A stretch of 64,000 bases of DNA from Bacillus sp. FJAT-42376. Lineage in GTDB: Bacteria > Bacillota > Bacilli > Bacillales > Bacillaceae. The stretch covers positions 2,666,001 to 2,730,000 of the forward strand of contig NZ_CP033906.1 in the NCBI RefSeq assembly GCF_003816055.1. Reading direction: 5' to 3'. The position numbers and the translations under genes were made by a program. Each line of letters opens with the position of its first letter. Position 1 is the first letter of the stretch. Shown piece after piece: positions 26,315-34,913 of the stretch. The notes below the pieces were generated by a model, which had not been told where the DNA came from, searched no databases, and was given only the letters and a program-made list of their open reading frames with translations.

Positions 26315-27820
26315 TCATGATAATGAATAAAGCTTCGTATATTTTTCCGTAACATAATCAACCAGATGGCCCGGATTCAATTCCTCACCCGTTACCTCCA
26401 TTAGCAGCTCCAGCGGTTTTTTGGTTTTGCCGTACTGATGGATTTTCTCTGAAAGCCATGCGAGGATGTCCTCCAGCTCACCTCTTTCAATCCGGTCCTC
26501 CAAATCAGGGATATCCTTCAGCATGGCCTGGCGGATTTGGGCTGCATACAGCAGGCCAAGCGCATAGGAAGGGAAATAGCCGAAGCTGCCCCCTGCCCAA
26601 TGGACATCCTGCAGAACGCCTTCCGCATCATTTGGAGGTGTTACACCTAAATACTCTTCATACTTTTTATTCCACACTTCCGGCAGCTCAGACACGTTCA
26701 TATTCCCGTTGAACAGCTCTTTTTCAATCTCATAGCGAATCATGATATGAAGCGGATATGTCAGTTCATCCGCTTCAATCCTGATTAAAGAAGGTTTTGC
26801 CTCATTAATGGCAAAATAGAAATCTTCGAGGGAAACAGAGTCAAGCTGATCCGGTGAAAAGCTCCGGAACGTATCATAATATCGTTTCCAGAATCCAAAG
26901 CTTCTGCCCACAAAATTCTCATAGAACAAAGACTGGGATTCATGGATTCCGTAAGAAGTTCCGCTGCAAAGCAGAGTTCCTTCCAATTCAGCTGATATAT
27001 TCTGCTCATATAGGGCATGACCGCACTCATGAATGGTACCGAATACGGCAGTCCGGAAATCACGCTCATCATATTTCGTTGTAACCCTGACATCATTGCG
27101 GTTTAAGGAAATCTGGAAAGGATGAACGGTTTCATCCAGGCGTCCTGCAGAAAAATCATAGCCCAGTTCTTTCAGGAAGAACGCACTGGCTTTTTTCTGT
27201 CCCTCTACCGGGAAAGACTCAGTAATAAAGCCGGTATCCGGCTGTTTCTCAGCTGCCGCGATTTGTTTGACAAGCGGAACGATCCGCTCTCTCAAACTAT
27301 TGAATACCCGGTCCAGAACCTCTGTCGTCATGCCCGGCTCATAGAAGTCAAGCAGGGTATTGTACGGCGTGCCTTCATAGCCCCAATAGGCCAGAAACCT
27401 TTTATTCGTTTCAATCAATTTTTCCAAATATGGAGCAAACAGATGAAAATCATTCGTTTCTTTCGCTGTTTCCCAAACTGATTCCGCTTTGGTTTGAAGC
27501 ATTACATACTCTGCATATTCTTTTTCAGGAATGATTTTATACTTCTTGTATTCTTTTAACGACTCTTCAACAGCAGCTGAAGTTTTCGCTGACAGACCGT
27601 CCTGTGCTGCCAGCTGATCCAGCAGCTCTTTCATTTCATCCGACGTTTTTAATCTAAATGCTTCGGAAGACAAAACACCGATTGTTTTGGAGCGCTGGTC
27701 CACCCCTTTTTTCGGGGCCCCTGTCCGCAAATCCCAAAACATGACATTTAACGCTTCATTATAGCTCTCAATTTTTTGAAGCAGTTCATAAAAACGCACT
27801 TCCAGCTGTTCTTTATTCAT
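26315..27820 (-). CDS. ypwA: metallocarboxypeptidase, M32 (Taq) family
   Basis: 501 aa, expected length. Removes C-terminal residues from peptides in the cytoplasm. Zinc site HECGH at residues 264-268 (HEXXH) with the downstream family motif NEAKPSLIRIEADELTYPLH-type region (Glu in IRIEADELTY). N-terminal coiled-coil segment and C-terminal SFGYFPSYALG are family hallmarks. ATG at 27820 follows GAGGGG. It is monocistronic. Confidence 0.95.
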   Translation of the reverse strand: MNKEQLEVRFYELLQKIESYNEALNVMFWDLRTGAPKKGVDQRSKTIGVLSSEAFRLKTSDEMKELLDQLAAQDGLSAKTSAAVEESLKEYKKYKIIPEKEYAEYVMLQTKAESVWETAKETNDFHLFAPYLEKLIETNKRFLAYWGYEGTPYNTLLDFYEPGMTTEVLDRVFNSLRERIVPLVKQIAAAEKQPDTGFITESFPVEGQKKASAFFLKELGYDFSAGRLDETVHPFQISLNRNDVRVTTKYDERDFRTAVFGTIHECGHALYEQNISAELEGTLLCSGTSYGIHESQSLFYENFVGRSFGFWKRYYDTFRSFSPDQLDSVSLEDFYFAINEAKPSLIRIEADELTYPLHIMIRYEIEKELFNGNMNVSELPEVWNKKYEEYLGVTPPNDAEGVLQDVHWAGGSFGYFPSYALGLLYAAQIRQAMLKDIPDLEDRIERGELEDILAWLSEKIHQYGKTKKPLELLMEVTGEELNPGHLVDYVTEKYTKLYSLS

Positions 27821-27919
27821 ATATGTATCCCCCTCTGATCATTGGGAAAATTCCCACTTTTAGATTAATCGATGAATGAATGGGATGTCAATTCATCCAC
27901 AAATCGAAATAAGGGAGCA

Positions 27920-27967
27920 AGCTTCTGATGGCAGGTGCAAAAATCAACATCACGCTTTAACAGAGCC
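27920..27967. repeat. dispersed palindromic element, fragment 6
   Basis: GCTTCTGATGGCAGGTG and AAAATCAACATCACGCTTTAACAGAGCC match the right end of copies 9 and 10. Only one end is present. Confidence 0.6.
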
Positions 27968-27971
27968 AAAG

Positions 27972-28003
27972 AAAAAGAAAAACGGCCCTAAAAGAGCCGT
28001 TCT
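27972..28003 (-). terminator. intrinsic terminator of ypvA
   Basis: AACGGCTC / GGGCCGTT stem followed by TTTTTC on the minus strand, 12 bases past the stop. Confidence 0.75.
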
Positions 28004-28015
28004 CGGTTAATTCAT

Positions 28016-29944
28016 CTATTCTTTATGTGAGGGTGCTGTCGGGAGAACGTCCTGTATCGCTTCCAATGTCTCCTCTGACTGCCCTTCATTTATAAAAATT
28101 TCAGCCGTTCCGGTGTCATTTCCGGAGCGGATCAGGCGGCCTAAACCTTGGCGCAGCCTTAAAATCATGTAAGGCAAGTCCACTTGTTTGTATGGGTCCG
28201 GCGAATGGTTTCGTTTAGAGTTGAACACCGGATCGGATGGCGGGTACGGCAGGGCCCAGATAATCAAATGGGACAGTGATTCTCCCGGAACGTCCAGTCC
28301 TTCCCAAAGATTGACGGTACATAAAACAGAATGGGTCTCTCTTTGAAACTTTGAAACCGTTTCGCTTATTTCATTATCCCCTTCATAATAAACAGGGAAA
28401 TGAAAAGATTCTTCTCCAATATGCTGTCGAAACCATTGCATCTCTTTTACCGTCGGGAAAAGAATGAGTGATTTCCCTTCGTTTTTCACGATGGATGATT
28501 TTATTTTTTCTGCCTTTTCTTCATTGCTTATGCCGTTATACAAAGCCAGGTTCATTTGCTCTTCGTAATCGAATGGCGAATCAACGGAAAAAGAAAGAAA
28601 ATCGGATATCCCGAGACTGCTTGCCATATAATCAAATGATTTTCCGCTTGAAAGAGTGGCTGAAGAAAAGATAACCGGCTTGTCACTGCTGAATACTTTT
28701 TCCTTCAGGACTTCTTCTACCGTTCTCGGCATGATCACGAGACATAAATCCCTATCCTTGCTTTCTGTCCAGGAAACCGCGTGATTGCCTTTGTTGAACA
28801 GCTGAAAGGAGTATTCCATTTGTTCAAGAGTTTCTTCTGCTATTTTTAGTTCAAACGGATCGATTGTATACAGCTCCCCCTCGAATACAAGGGCTTCGCC
28901 GATTTGCTCAAGAGCAGACTGGAGCTGGACTGCTTTCCGTTTTAATTTTTCACTCTGTTTTATCTCATATCGTTCGGAATCCGGGGCCATGACTGAGGCC
29001 TCTTCCAGCTGGCTGAAAAAATCATCATTGATCATCAGCGCTTCTTCTACCAGGTTGGCGAATTCTTCTCTGATTTCATTCTGAAGCAGTCTTTCCAGGC
29101 TCGCTTCCAGTGTGCTTTTCCTCACTCTAAACGTTAGCGCCTTCTGGGCAGCGAATTCCAGCAAGTGTCCTTCATCAAAAACCACACTGCTATGCTCTGG
29201 AAGAAACGGCAAGTGTCCTTCCCGTTTGCGTGAATCAGCAGTCCACACATGCTCCATGTAAAAGTCATGAGAACAGATGATCAGATCCGCAGCTTTTCGG
29301 TAATGATCCCTTGAGAGTGTCAAACCGCACCGCTGGCGCAGCTCGCAGGTCTGACAGTCCTGAAACGGATCCCATGAAATGCGCTTCCACTCCCCGTCCG
29401 ACACTTCCGGGTACATTTTCCGGTCCCCGTACGGTGTATAGCGCTGCAACCCAGCAGGCTGGTGGACAAATTGCGGCAAATCTTCGTGAATTTGATCGAA
29501 CTTTTCGTTGTCTTCCCTCTTCACGGCATCTTCAAGCTTTTTGACGCATAAATACTGATCCTGCGACTTGCTTAATCTCGCATCCACCGTCAAATCCAAG
29601 TGCTTGGCAATTTTACGGATATCGCCCTCTTCTTTGACAAGCTGCTCGATTAATGTTTCGTCTGCACAGGCAATAACAGCCGGCTTTCCAGTATATCTTG
29701 CATAAGCAATCGTAAAGAGCAAATACACGAGCGTTTTTCCTGTTCCGACCCCGGCTTCAGCAAAGATCGTTTTCTTTTCTTTAAAAGCCCGTTCAAGCTG
29801 AAAAGCCATAAAAATCTGTTCATCTCTTAAATCGAATCCTTTTTCGGGCAAAATATCGTAAAAAACGTCCCCAATCCAATTGGATAACCCTTCATAAAAC
29901 GTTTCTTCTTTAGAAATAGGAAAAGGCAATCGAGCAGTTGTCAT
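28016..29944 (-). CDS. ypvA: DinG/XPD-type ATP-dependent helicase YpvA
   Basis: 642 aa, superfamily 2 helicase. Walker A is AEAGVGTGKT (62-71), Walker B FDEGH. Between motifs Ia and II are four cysteines, Cys133, Cys197, Cys200 and Cys206, placed as in the 4Fe-4S domain of XPD/DinG, so an iron-sulfur helicase acting 5'-3' is expected. C-terminal motif RLRQGLGRLIRSGND is motif VI. No exonuclease domain, in contrast to DinG at 51299. Monocistronic. Confidence 0.92.
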   Translation of the reverse strand: MTTARLPFPISKEETFYEGLSNWIGDVFYDILPEKGFDLRDEQIFMAFQLERAFKEKKTIFAEAGVGTGKTLVYLLFTIAYARYTGKPAVIACADETLIEQLVKEEGDIRKIAKHLDLTVDARLSKSQDQYLCVKKLEDAVKREDNEKFDQIHEDLPQFVHQPAGLQRYTPYGDRKMYPEVSDGEWKRISWDPFQDCQTCELRQRCGLTLSRDHYRKAADLIICSHDFYMEHVWTADSRKREGHLPFLPEHSSVVFDEGHLLEFAAQKALTFRVRKSTLEASLERLLQNEIREEFANLVEEALMINDDFFSQLEEASVMAPDSERYEIKQSEKLKRKAVQLQSALEQIGEALVFEGELYTIDPFELKIAEETLEQMEYSFQLFNKGNHAVSWTESKDRDLCLVIMPRTVEEVLKEKVFSSDKPVIFSSATLSSGKSFDYMASSLGISDFLSFSVDSPFDYEEQMNLALYNGISNEEKAEKIKSSIVKNEGKSLILFPTVKEMQWFRQHIGEESFHFPVYYEGDNEISETVSKFQRETHSVLCTVNLWEGLDVPGESLSHLIIWALPYPPSDPVFNSKRNHSPDPYKQVDLPYMILRLRQGLGRLIRSGNDTGTAEIFINEGQSEETLEAIQDVLPTAPSHKE

Positions 29945-30023
29945 ATATAAACACCGTTCCTCTTTGTGAAATTCAGAATTTTAATTTTACCACGATGTTC
30001 AAACCACTGCAACCGGTATACAT

Positions 30024-30058
30024 AATAAAAAGAGGACCCGGGATACGGCCCCTCTTCA
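30024..30058 (-). terminator. intrinsic terminator of the 63-aa gene
   Basis: AGAGGGGCCG...CGGGTCCTCT with TTTTTATT on the minus strand; imperfect stem. Confidence 0.65.
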
Positions 30059-30093
30059 ATCCTGCTAATTGATCCATCATCCATGAATGTCTT

Positions 30094-30285
30094 TCACCGG
30101 TCATACAGTGTATGAACGATTAATTTTCTTTCAATAGAAGAAGCGTGGGACATTGCCTGAAGCAAATCCTCCCTGGCCGTTCCGATCGATTGAATTCCTG
30201 CCTGTCCGGCTCCCTGCTCAGATAATTGCTCATATGTCCGATTCAGCGCTCTCGTAATCAGCTGAAAGTCTTCATTGCCCAGCAT
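30094..30285 (-). CDS. small hypothetical protein, 63 aa
   Basis: Soluble, helical, with a central QGAGQAGIQSIGTARED turn region and IERKLIVHTLYDR end. ATG at 30285 follows GGAGTGG; the frame extends upstream without a site. It lies between ypvA and ypsC in the same orientation. I do not recognise the family. Confidence 0.6.
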   Translation of the reverse strand: MLGNEDFQLITRALNRTYEQLSEQGAGQAGIQSIGTAREDLLQAMSHASSIERKLIVHTLYDR

Positions 30286-30342
30286 AAACGGCTCCACTCC
30301 TTTTTGCACAGTTACTAGCAGTTTATGCCGGGCTTACGTATT

Positions 30343-31485
30343 TTATACGTTTCTTGGAGGCCTAGGTCCCCAATATTGATAATAATCGGTTCGGATAAAC
30401 CCGTTGAACAGTTTTCGTTTTTTTGTCGCTTTTTTCCCGTAGAATTTCTCAAACTCAGGGTGTGAGGTCAGCATATAGACAGACCACGTATCAATCCCAT
30501 CGAATGCCTGTCCCATTTCCCGGTACATTTGCTCGACCTGTTTTTTATCTCCCAGTCTTTCTCCGTATGGAGGATTGCCTACAACCACACCATATTTCAA
30601 GGGAGAGGTAAAATCCCTGACCTGCATTTGCTTGAATTGAATCAAATCAGACAATCCGGCCTCTTCCGCATTTTCCTTTGCGATTTCCACCATGCGGTGA
30701 TCAATGTCGCTGCCCTGAATCTCAAGTTTCTGGTCATACCGGGCGAGGTCTTCCACTTCCATTCTCGCCTCCTGCCAGATGCTCTTGCCGATCCAGTCCC
30801 ATTGTTCGGATGCAAAGTCACGATTGAAGCCCGGTGCAATGTTTTGTCCAATCAATGCCGCTTCCATGGGAATGGTGCCGGAACCGCAGAACGGATCTGC
30901 AAATGGTTTATCGGCATTCCAATTTGTCAGCATCACCAAAGCCGCCGCAAGCGTTTCTTTAATAGGCGCTTCCCCCTGGGCTATCCTGAATCCGCGTCTG
31001 TGGAGCCCGGTTCCGGAAGTGTCCAGAGTTAATGTACAGATATCTTTATGCAGAGCCACTTCTATTCGGTACAGCGGCCCTTTTTCTTCAAACCATCCGG
31101 ATTGATGGTTATAATGCTTCTTCAGTTTTTCCACGACCGCTTTTTTTACGATACTTTGGCAGTCAGGTACAGAAAACAGTTTGGATTTAACGGATTTTCC
31201 GATAACCGGAAACTCCGCATTCTCCGGTATGTAGTCGCCCCAGTTTAACGCCTTTGTCTGTTCAAACAGATCATCAAATGTTTCCGCTTTAAACTCGCCG
31301 ACTCTGATTTTAATCCGGTCAGCCGTGCGAAGCCATAGATTGGATCGGGCGATCGCGCGGCCATCCCCTTTGAAAATGACTTTTCCGTTTTCTGTTTCAT
31401 ATTCATATCCAAGATCTCCAACCTCTTTGGCAACAAGGGATTCAAGACCCATGGCACAGGTGGCAATCAGGGTAAGTTCTTTCAT
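30343..31485 (-). CDS. ypsC: THUMP-domain 23S rRNA guanine-N2 methyltransferase (RlmL-like)
   Basis: 380 aa. N-terminal THUMP RNA-binding domain (about 1-160), then a Rossmann methyltransferase: FADPFCGSGTIPMEAALIG as motif I and NPPYGERLG (Asn304-Tyr307), the N-P-P-Y target motif of N2-guanine methyltransferases. Modifies 23S rRNA; the equivalent half of E. coli RlmL makes m2G2445. It has the usual place next to rnpB and gpsB. ATG at 31485 (MKELTLIATCAMG). Confidence 0.92.
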   Translation of the reverse strand: MKELTLIATCAMGLESLVAKEVGDLGYEYETENGKVIFKGDGRAIARSNLWLRTADRIKIRVGEFKAETFDDLFEQTKALNWGDYIPENAEFPVIGKSVKSKLFSVPDCQSIVKKAVVEKLKKHYNHQSGWFEEKGPLYRIEVALHKDICTLTLDTSGTGLHRRGFRIAQGEAPIKETLAAALVMLTNWNADKPFADPFCGSGTIPMEAALIGQNIAPGFNRDFASEQWDWIGKSIWQEARMEVEDLARYDQKLEIQGSDIDHRMVEIAKENAEEAGLSDLIQFKQMQVRDFTSPLKYGVVVGNPPYGERLGDKKQVEQMYREMGQAFDGIDTWSVYMLTSHPEFEKFYGKKATKKRKLFNGFIRTDYYQYWGPRPPRNV

Positions 31486-31551
31486 ATTTACAGCTCTCCA
31501 ATCTATCAGATGGCGGCGCCCTCATAACAGACGTCCGTACATATTGTAACG

Positions 31552-31581
31552 AAAAAGCTCCCCTTTCACAAGGAGAGCCGG
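31552..31581 (-). terminator. intrinsic terminator of rnpB
   Basis: GGCTCTCC...GGGGAGC stem followed by TTTTTCG on the minus strand, about 30 bases past the RNA end. Confidence 0.82.
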
Positions 31582-31611
31582 AACAATCTTCATATTGTGG
31601 GTAACTTTTAC

Positions 31612-32022
31612 CTAATAACGTTCGATAAGCCATGTTTTGTTCCTTCGTACTGCAAACGGCTGTCGCCTCGTACTCAGGCGGCAATCATCTATCTACAGAG
31701 ACCACGGTCTCTGTCTTTCCCTTCGTTCAATTCCTCCGGGAAAATGCCCCTACCATTATTTGGGTTTCTCGCTCGAGGGGTTTACCGCGTTCCACTCCTG
31801 CAATTTCTTGCAGGACTACGTCACTGTGGCACTTTCAGAGTAGTTAAGCCATATTCCGTACGGAACTTAGGCTTGTTCCCCGCCGTTAGCCCAGAAATTC
31901 CGGGCTACCCTGGCTTATGAATTCGCCAGGCACGAACACTACGGGCATCTCAGCACCGTGCGAGCATGGACTTTCCTCTGCAGCCCTGAAGACTGCAGCG
32001 ATTACCTGAACGTCATTATTTA
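31612..32022 (-). ncRNA. rnpB: RNase P RNA, Bacillus type B
   Basis: About 410 nt. Catalytic RNA that matures tRNA 5' ends. Conserved blocks on the minus strand: AGAGGAAAGTCCATGCTCGC, CACGGTGCTGAGATGCCCG, GAAAGTGCCACAGTGACG, GTGGAACGCGGTAAACCCC, TCGAGCGAGAAACCCAAAT and near the 3' end ACAAAACATGGCTTA. P1 is formed by AATAATGACGTT and AACGTTATT. Ends are estimated from P1 and may be off by a few bases. Several open frames cross it, and none is a gene. Confidence 0.97.
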
Positions 32023-32048
32023 GTTAGCCGCTGTTAACAGCAAAACTC

Positions 32049-32077
32049 ATTATAACTTGTTATGATAAAAAAAACAA
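32049..32077 (-). promoter_or_regulatory. SigA promoter of rnpB
   Basis: -35 TTGTTT (32077-32072), 17-base spacer, perfect -10 TATAAT (32054-32049). The predicted start is near 32042, about 20 bases before the mature RNA 5' end. Confidence 0.88.
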
Positions 32078-32107
32078 GAGCCTTTTTGGAAGATGAAAGA
32101 ATATGTA

Positions 32108-32404
32108 TCAGTCGTACAGTTTGCTTCCGAAAACATGTTTTTCAAGATTAGACAGCCGTTTGAGAATATCAAAATTTGTTGTATTTGTCTGGGAAGGCTG
32201 TTTTTTATACGCTTCCTCCAGCTGCTTCTTCAACCGGAGATTTTCCTGCTGAAGTTCTTCAATCTCCTGATGGAGTGTTTCATAATCCTTAATTATATAA
32301 TCAAGGTATTTATCCACATCTTCCTGTCTGTATCCTCTTACAGAGGTTTTAAATTCTTTTTCAAGTATGTCTTTTGCCGTCAGCTTCACTTTATCAGAAA
32401 GCAT
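32108..32404 (-). CDS. gpsB: cell-division protein GpsB
   Basis: 98 aa, DivIVA-related. N-terminal lipid/partner-binding domain with [18 protein letters not shown], then a coiled coil ([20 protein letters not shown]) and a C-terminal trimerising helix ([14 protein letters not shown]). Shuttles PBP1 (PonA) between side wall and septum; ponA is encoded at 42755. ATG at 32404 with GGGGTGAAAG upstream gives the 98-aa family length; the frame starts at a GTG three codons earlier. Confidence 0.95.
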   Translation of the reverse strand: MLSDKVKLTAKDILEKEFKTSVRGYRQEDVDKYLDYIIKDYETLHQEIEELQQENLRLKKQLEEAYKKQPSQTNTTNFDILKRLSNLEKHVFGSKLYD

Positions 32405-32500
32405 CTCTTTCACCCCGATCGAAAATGGTTACTTCATATTTTTTCAGAAATCCTTCCAATTGTCAATTTCCCCATTAAAGTATATTTTTAAACAAGCTCT

Positions 32501-33049
32501 TTATTCATCTTCCTGGAGTTCTTCCACAATATTCTGAAGGTCATAAAAACTAAAGGCTCTAATGGTATATTCGTTTTGGGATTTCATTTTACGGGCGGTT
32601 TCCAGCATAAATTGCGGAGAACCCGGTTTTTCTTCGTCATAAATAAGCAAAAGCCCATCGGTTTTCTTTATAACAAACTGATTTTTCATCATAAACTGCT
32701 TCGGGTTTTCATATGGACGTTTTGTAATACTGTCAACAAAATCAGCTTCCATCAGAACCCTTTCATATTGCTCCTTGTTCGAGTCCTTCCACCTCTCTTC
32801 CTGATTAAGGAACGGAGTCAGAACAGCAAGGTTCAGCTGCGGATAGTCCAATCTTAATTCAATCACCACTTCCGCCGCCCACAGTTCCACGCCAAGCTGA
32901 CCGGAAATGATGACCCATTCCAGTCCTTCATCAAGGAGAACTTTCAACTCCTTTTCAATTAACTTCTTTATGTAAAAAACAGCAGGGTGGCTTTTTGTAA
33001 AAACACCCAGCTCATGCGGCTTGTATCCTGTAATGGCTATTGTTTTCAT
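32501..33049 (-). CDS. ypsA: YpsA, SLOG-superfamily protein
   Basis: 182 aa. Starts [16 protein letters not shown], with [19 protein letters not shown] as the nucleotide-binding-like Gly motif and [17 protein letters not shown]1273/SLOG fold; in B. subtilis and S. aureus it affects division (filamentation on overproduction). Of three consecutive ATGs the last (33049) fits GCAGGTGATG best. It is next to gpsB as in relatives, supporting a division-related role. Confidence 0.92.
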   Translation of the reverse strand: MKTIAITGYKPHELGVFTKSHPAVFYIKKLIEKELKVLLDEGLEWVIISGQLGVELWAAEVVIELRLDYPQLNLAVLTPFLNQEERWKDSNKEQYERVLMEADFVDSITKRPYENPKQFMMKNQFVIKKTDGLLLIYDEEKPGSPQFMLETARKMKSQNEYTIRAFSFYDLQNIVEELQEDE

Positions 33050-33105
33050 CATCATCACCTGCAAAATAAGTAAAGGAGCTGAAACAGTCAGCTCCTCCCT
33101 GAATC

Positions 33106-33330
33106 TTAGCGTGGTCCTGGACCGCCGCAGTTAAAGTGCTGGTGGGAAACCTCATTCACAGCAGATTGAGTTTGCGGATGATAGTGCAGATGCTGATACA
33201 TTTGATGGTTTACAAATGTAGTATGCTGAGGATGAATGTGGGGCACTGCTGTTGTTGAAAATGAATTTTGCACACAGCACTGGGTAGGGTGCACAATAGG
33301 AGGCATCATACATGGTCTTCTTCCAAACAT
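33106..33330 (-). CDS. cotD: spore coat protein CotD
   Basis: 74 aa, His/Pro/Gln-rich with [25 protein letters not shown] and [12 protein letters not shown], the CotD signature. Structural protein of the inner spore coat. ATG at 33330 preceded by GGAGTGG; an in-frame GTG three codons earlier overlaps that site and is rejected. Expressed presumably from SigK in the mother cell; I do not see an unambiguous SigK promoter. Confidence 0.93.
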   Translation of the reverse strand: MFGRRPCMMPPIVHPTQCCVQNSFSTTAVPHIHPQHTTFVNHQMYQHLHYHPQTQSAVNEVSHQHFNCGGPGPR

Positions 33331-33427
33331 TTCTTCCACTCCTTTAGTTGATCATCTTGCTTTCCATACAAGTTATGTGAAAAGGAGTGTACATGTACTA
33401 TTATAAACACCTATTTTTTTGTGCAAA

Positions 33428-33523
33428 TTACAAATACGCGTAAAACGTTTCCTTAAAAGCAGAGAAAACATAGACCGTTACAATCAGAACGATAAAAAAC
33501 AAATAGAATACACCTTTATACAT
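33428..33523 (-). CDS. 31-aa predicted membrane protein
   Basis: MYKGVFYLFFIVLIVTVYV followed by FSAFKETFYAYL: one strongly hydrophobic helix covering most of the protein. ATG at 33523 has TAGGAG 9 bases upstream. It lies between cotD and yprB. No family recognised; its size is below common gene-calling limits. The remaining bases to 33683 hold nothing I can support. Confidence 0.45.
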   Translation of the reverse strand: MYKGVFYLFFIVLIVTVYVFSAFKETFYAYL

Positions 33524-33683
33524 TTGAGCATTCTCCTAACAGATGATTGGCTTACAGTCATCTATTTTACATGGTTCTGCAGCATTCTACAATTAATGTT
33601 TTGATTTGTTTGAAAATGTCACAAAAACGTTAAAAAATTGGCGGATTTTCTCATTTCCTGCGCTTGCCCGGGGAATAATTTCT

Positions 33684-34913
33684 TCATAATTTCCCTTTAA
33701 GGCGTTCGATTCGTTTCTGCCCATCCTTCAGTGCCCGGTCGATTCCGGCGGTTCCAAGAAGCCGCTGCCGTTCTTTTACTTGAAACAAAGCCTTTTCTGC
33801 CCACTTAAGCGCCGTTTCAGGATTTTTCTCCACATGTTCATAATACATTGCCAGCTGAATGCAGGAATGAATGCTTAATTTCCCGGGTGCTCCCGCAGCA
33901 ATTTCTTCCCACGCTTTTACAGCGGGAATCCAGTCTTTATCTTTTTTTAGTTTTGCCGCCACCTTGAATTTGGCCTCGTTTGACTTTTGATGGCCTTCCT
34001 CTGCAATCTTTTCGTATTCATTCATGGCAGTCCGCTGTTCACCTGCTGTTTCAAACCACCTCGCAATTTCATATTGCTCCACCTCATCCCGGGTATTTCC
34101 CGATCCGATATTAAGAAGGATTTTTGATAAGTGTGTGTACAGGGTGATCAGGGTTAATACGTCCAGTTCGTTATGCTTCATGATTCCTTCGAGGACCGAC
34201 TCATCCCCTGTCTGCACATAATGCTGGTAAATGATCGGCGCCAGATACCCGGGAACATCGTCTTCCCTGTGTATTCCCAGTATTTCCGATTCCACATTTA
34301 CAAGCTTAATTGGAAAGTCCCTATGCTTCCAAAGCCTTCTGGATGCATGATATAAATCGAAGTGTCCGAAGGATGGAAGTTCCGGTACGAAATCCCGGAT
34401 CAGTGTGTGTCTCGTTTTTACCTGCGGCCAGTCGAATGATTTTCCATTATAGGTAACCAAAGTGGTGATATCCACGTACTTCAGGAAATTCTGATAGAGC
34501 GCAACCTCATGCCCCGGCTTTGGGAGCAGATGCTGGCGGATGATAACCTCATTATCTGTGAATGAGGCATGTCCAAGCAGAAAAATCATGTTTCCTGTCC
34601 CTCCGCCAAGTCCGGTTGTCTCCGTATCGAAAAAAAACAAGTCTCCCGGACTGTGCCCCTTTGAAGAAAGCGGATGGTTCAGCATGCTTTCATTCCAGTC
34701 CGATACAGCCTCCGCGCACTCCTTAAGCTTGTATAATCCGTGCCGGTGCTCAAGAGGATAGACGGACTCGCGCATCAGACAATAATCATCCCCGTACCTG
34801 ACTTCTGCCAATCCGGAAGAACTTCTTTCCGCCGCAGCCGGTATAGGGGCGGTTTCTTCCTGTTCTTTAATTATATGATGTTTAAGTCTGTTTAATTTGT
34901 TTTTTAAAGACAT
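33684..34913 (-). CDS. yprB: DEDD-type exonuclease MrfB (YprB)
   Basis: 409 aa. RNase H-like exonuclease domain (about 85-270): FFFDTETTGLGGGTG with the Asp-x-Glu pair, LVTYNGKSFDWPQV, and HNELDVLTLITLY as the last acidic motif. The C-terminal third is TPR-like helices. In B. subtilis MrfB works with helicase MrfA in repair of mitomycin C adducts. The start overlaps the end of yprA by 32 bases, so the two are made together. Confidence 0.92.
   Translation of the reverse strand: MSLKNKLNRLKHHIIKEQEETAPIPAAAERSSSGLAEVRYGDDYCLMRESVYPLEHRHGLYKLKECAEAVSDWNESMLNHPLSSKGHSPGDLFFFDTETTGLGGGTGNMIFLLGHASFTDNEVIIRQHLLPKPGHEVALYQNFLKYVDITTLVTYNGKSFDWPQVKTRHTLIRDFVPELPSFGHFDLYHASRRLWKHRDFPIKLVNVESEILGIHREDDVPGYLAPIIYQHYVQTGDESVLEGIMKHNELDVLTLITLYTHLSKILLNIGSGNTRDEVEQYEIARWFETAGEQRTAMNEYEKIAEEGHQKSNEAKFKVAAKLKKDKDWIPAVKAWEEIAAGAPGKLSIHSCIQLAMYYEHVEKNPETALKWAEKALFQVKERQRLLGTAGIDRALKDGQKRIERLKGKL

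Noticed and set aside
31597..31920. Open frames crossing 31597-32020 on the plus strand
   Set aside because: They lie within the RNase P RNA, whose conserved blocks explain the sequence.
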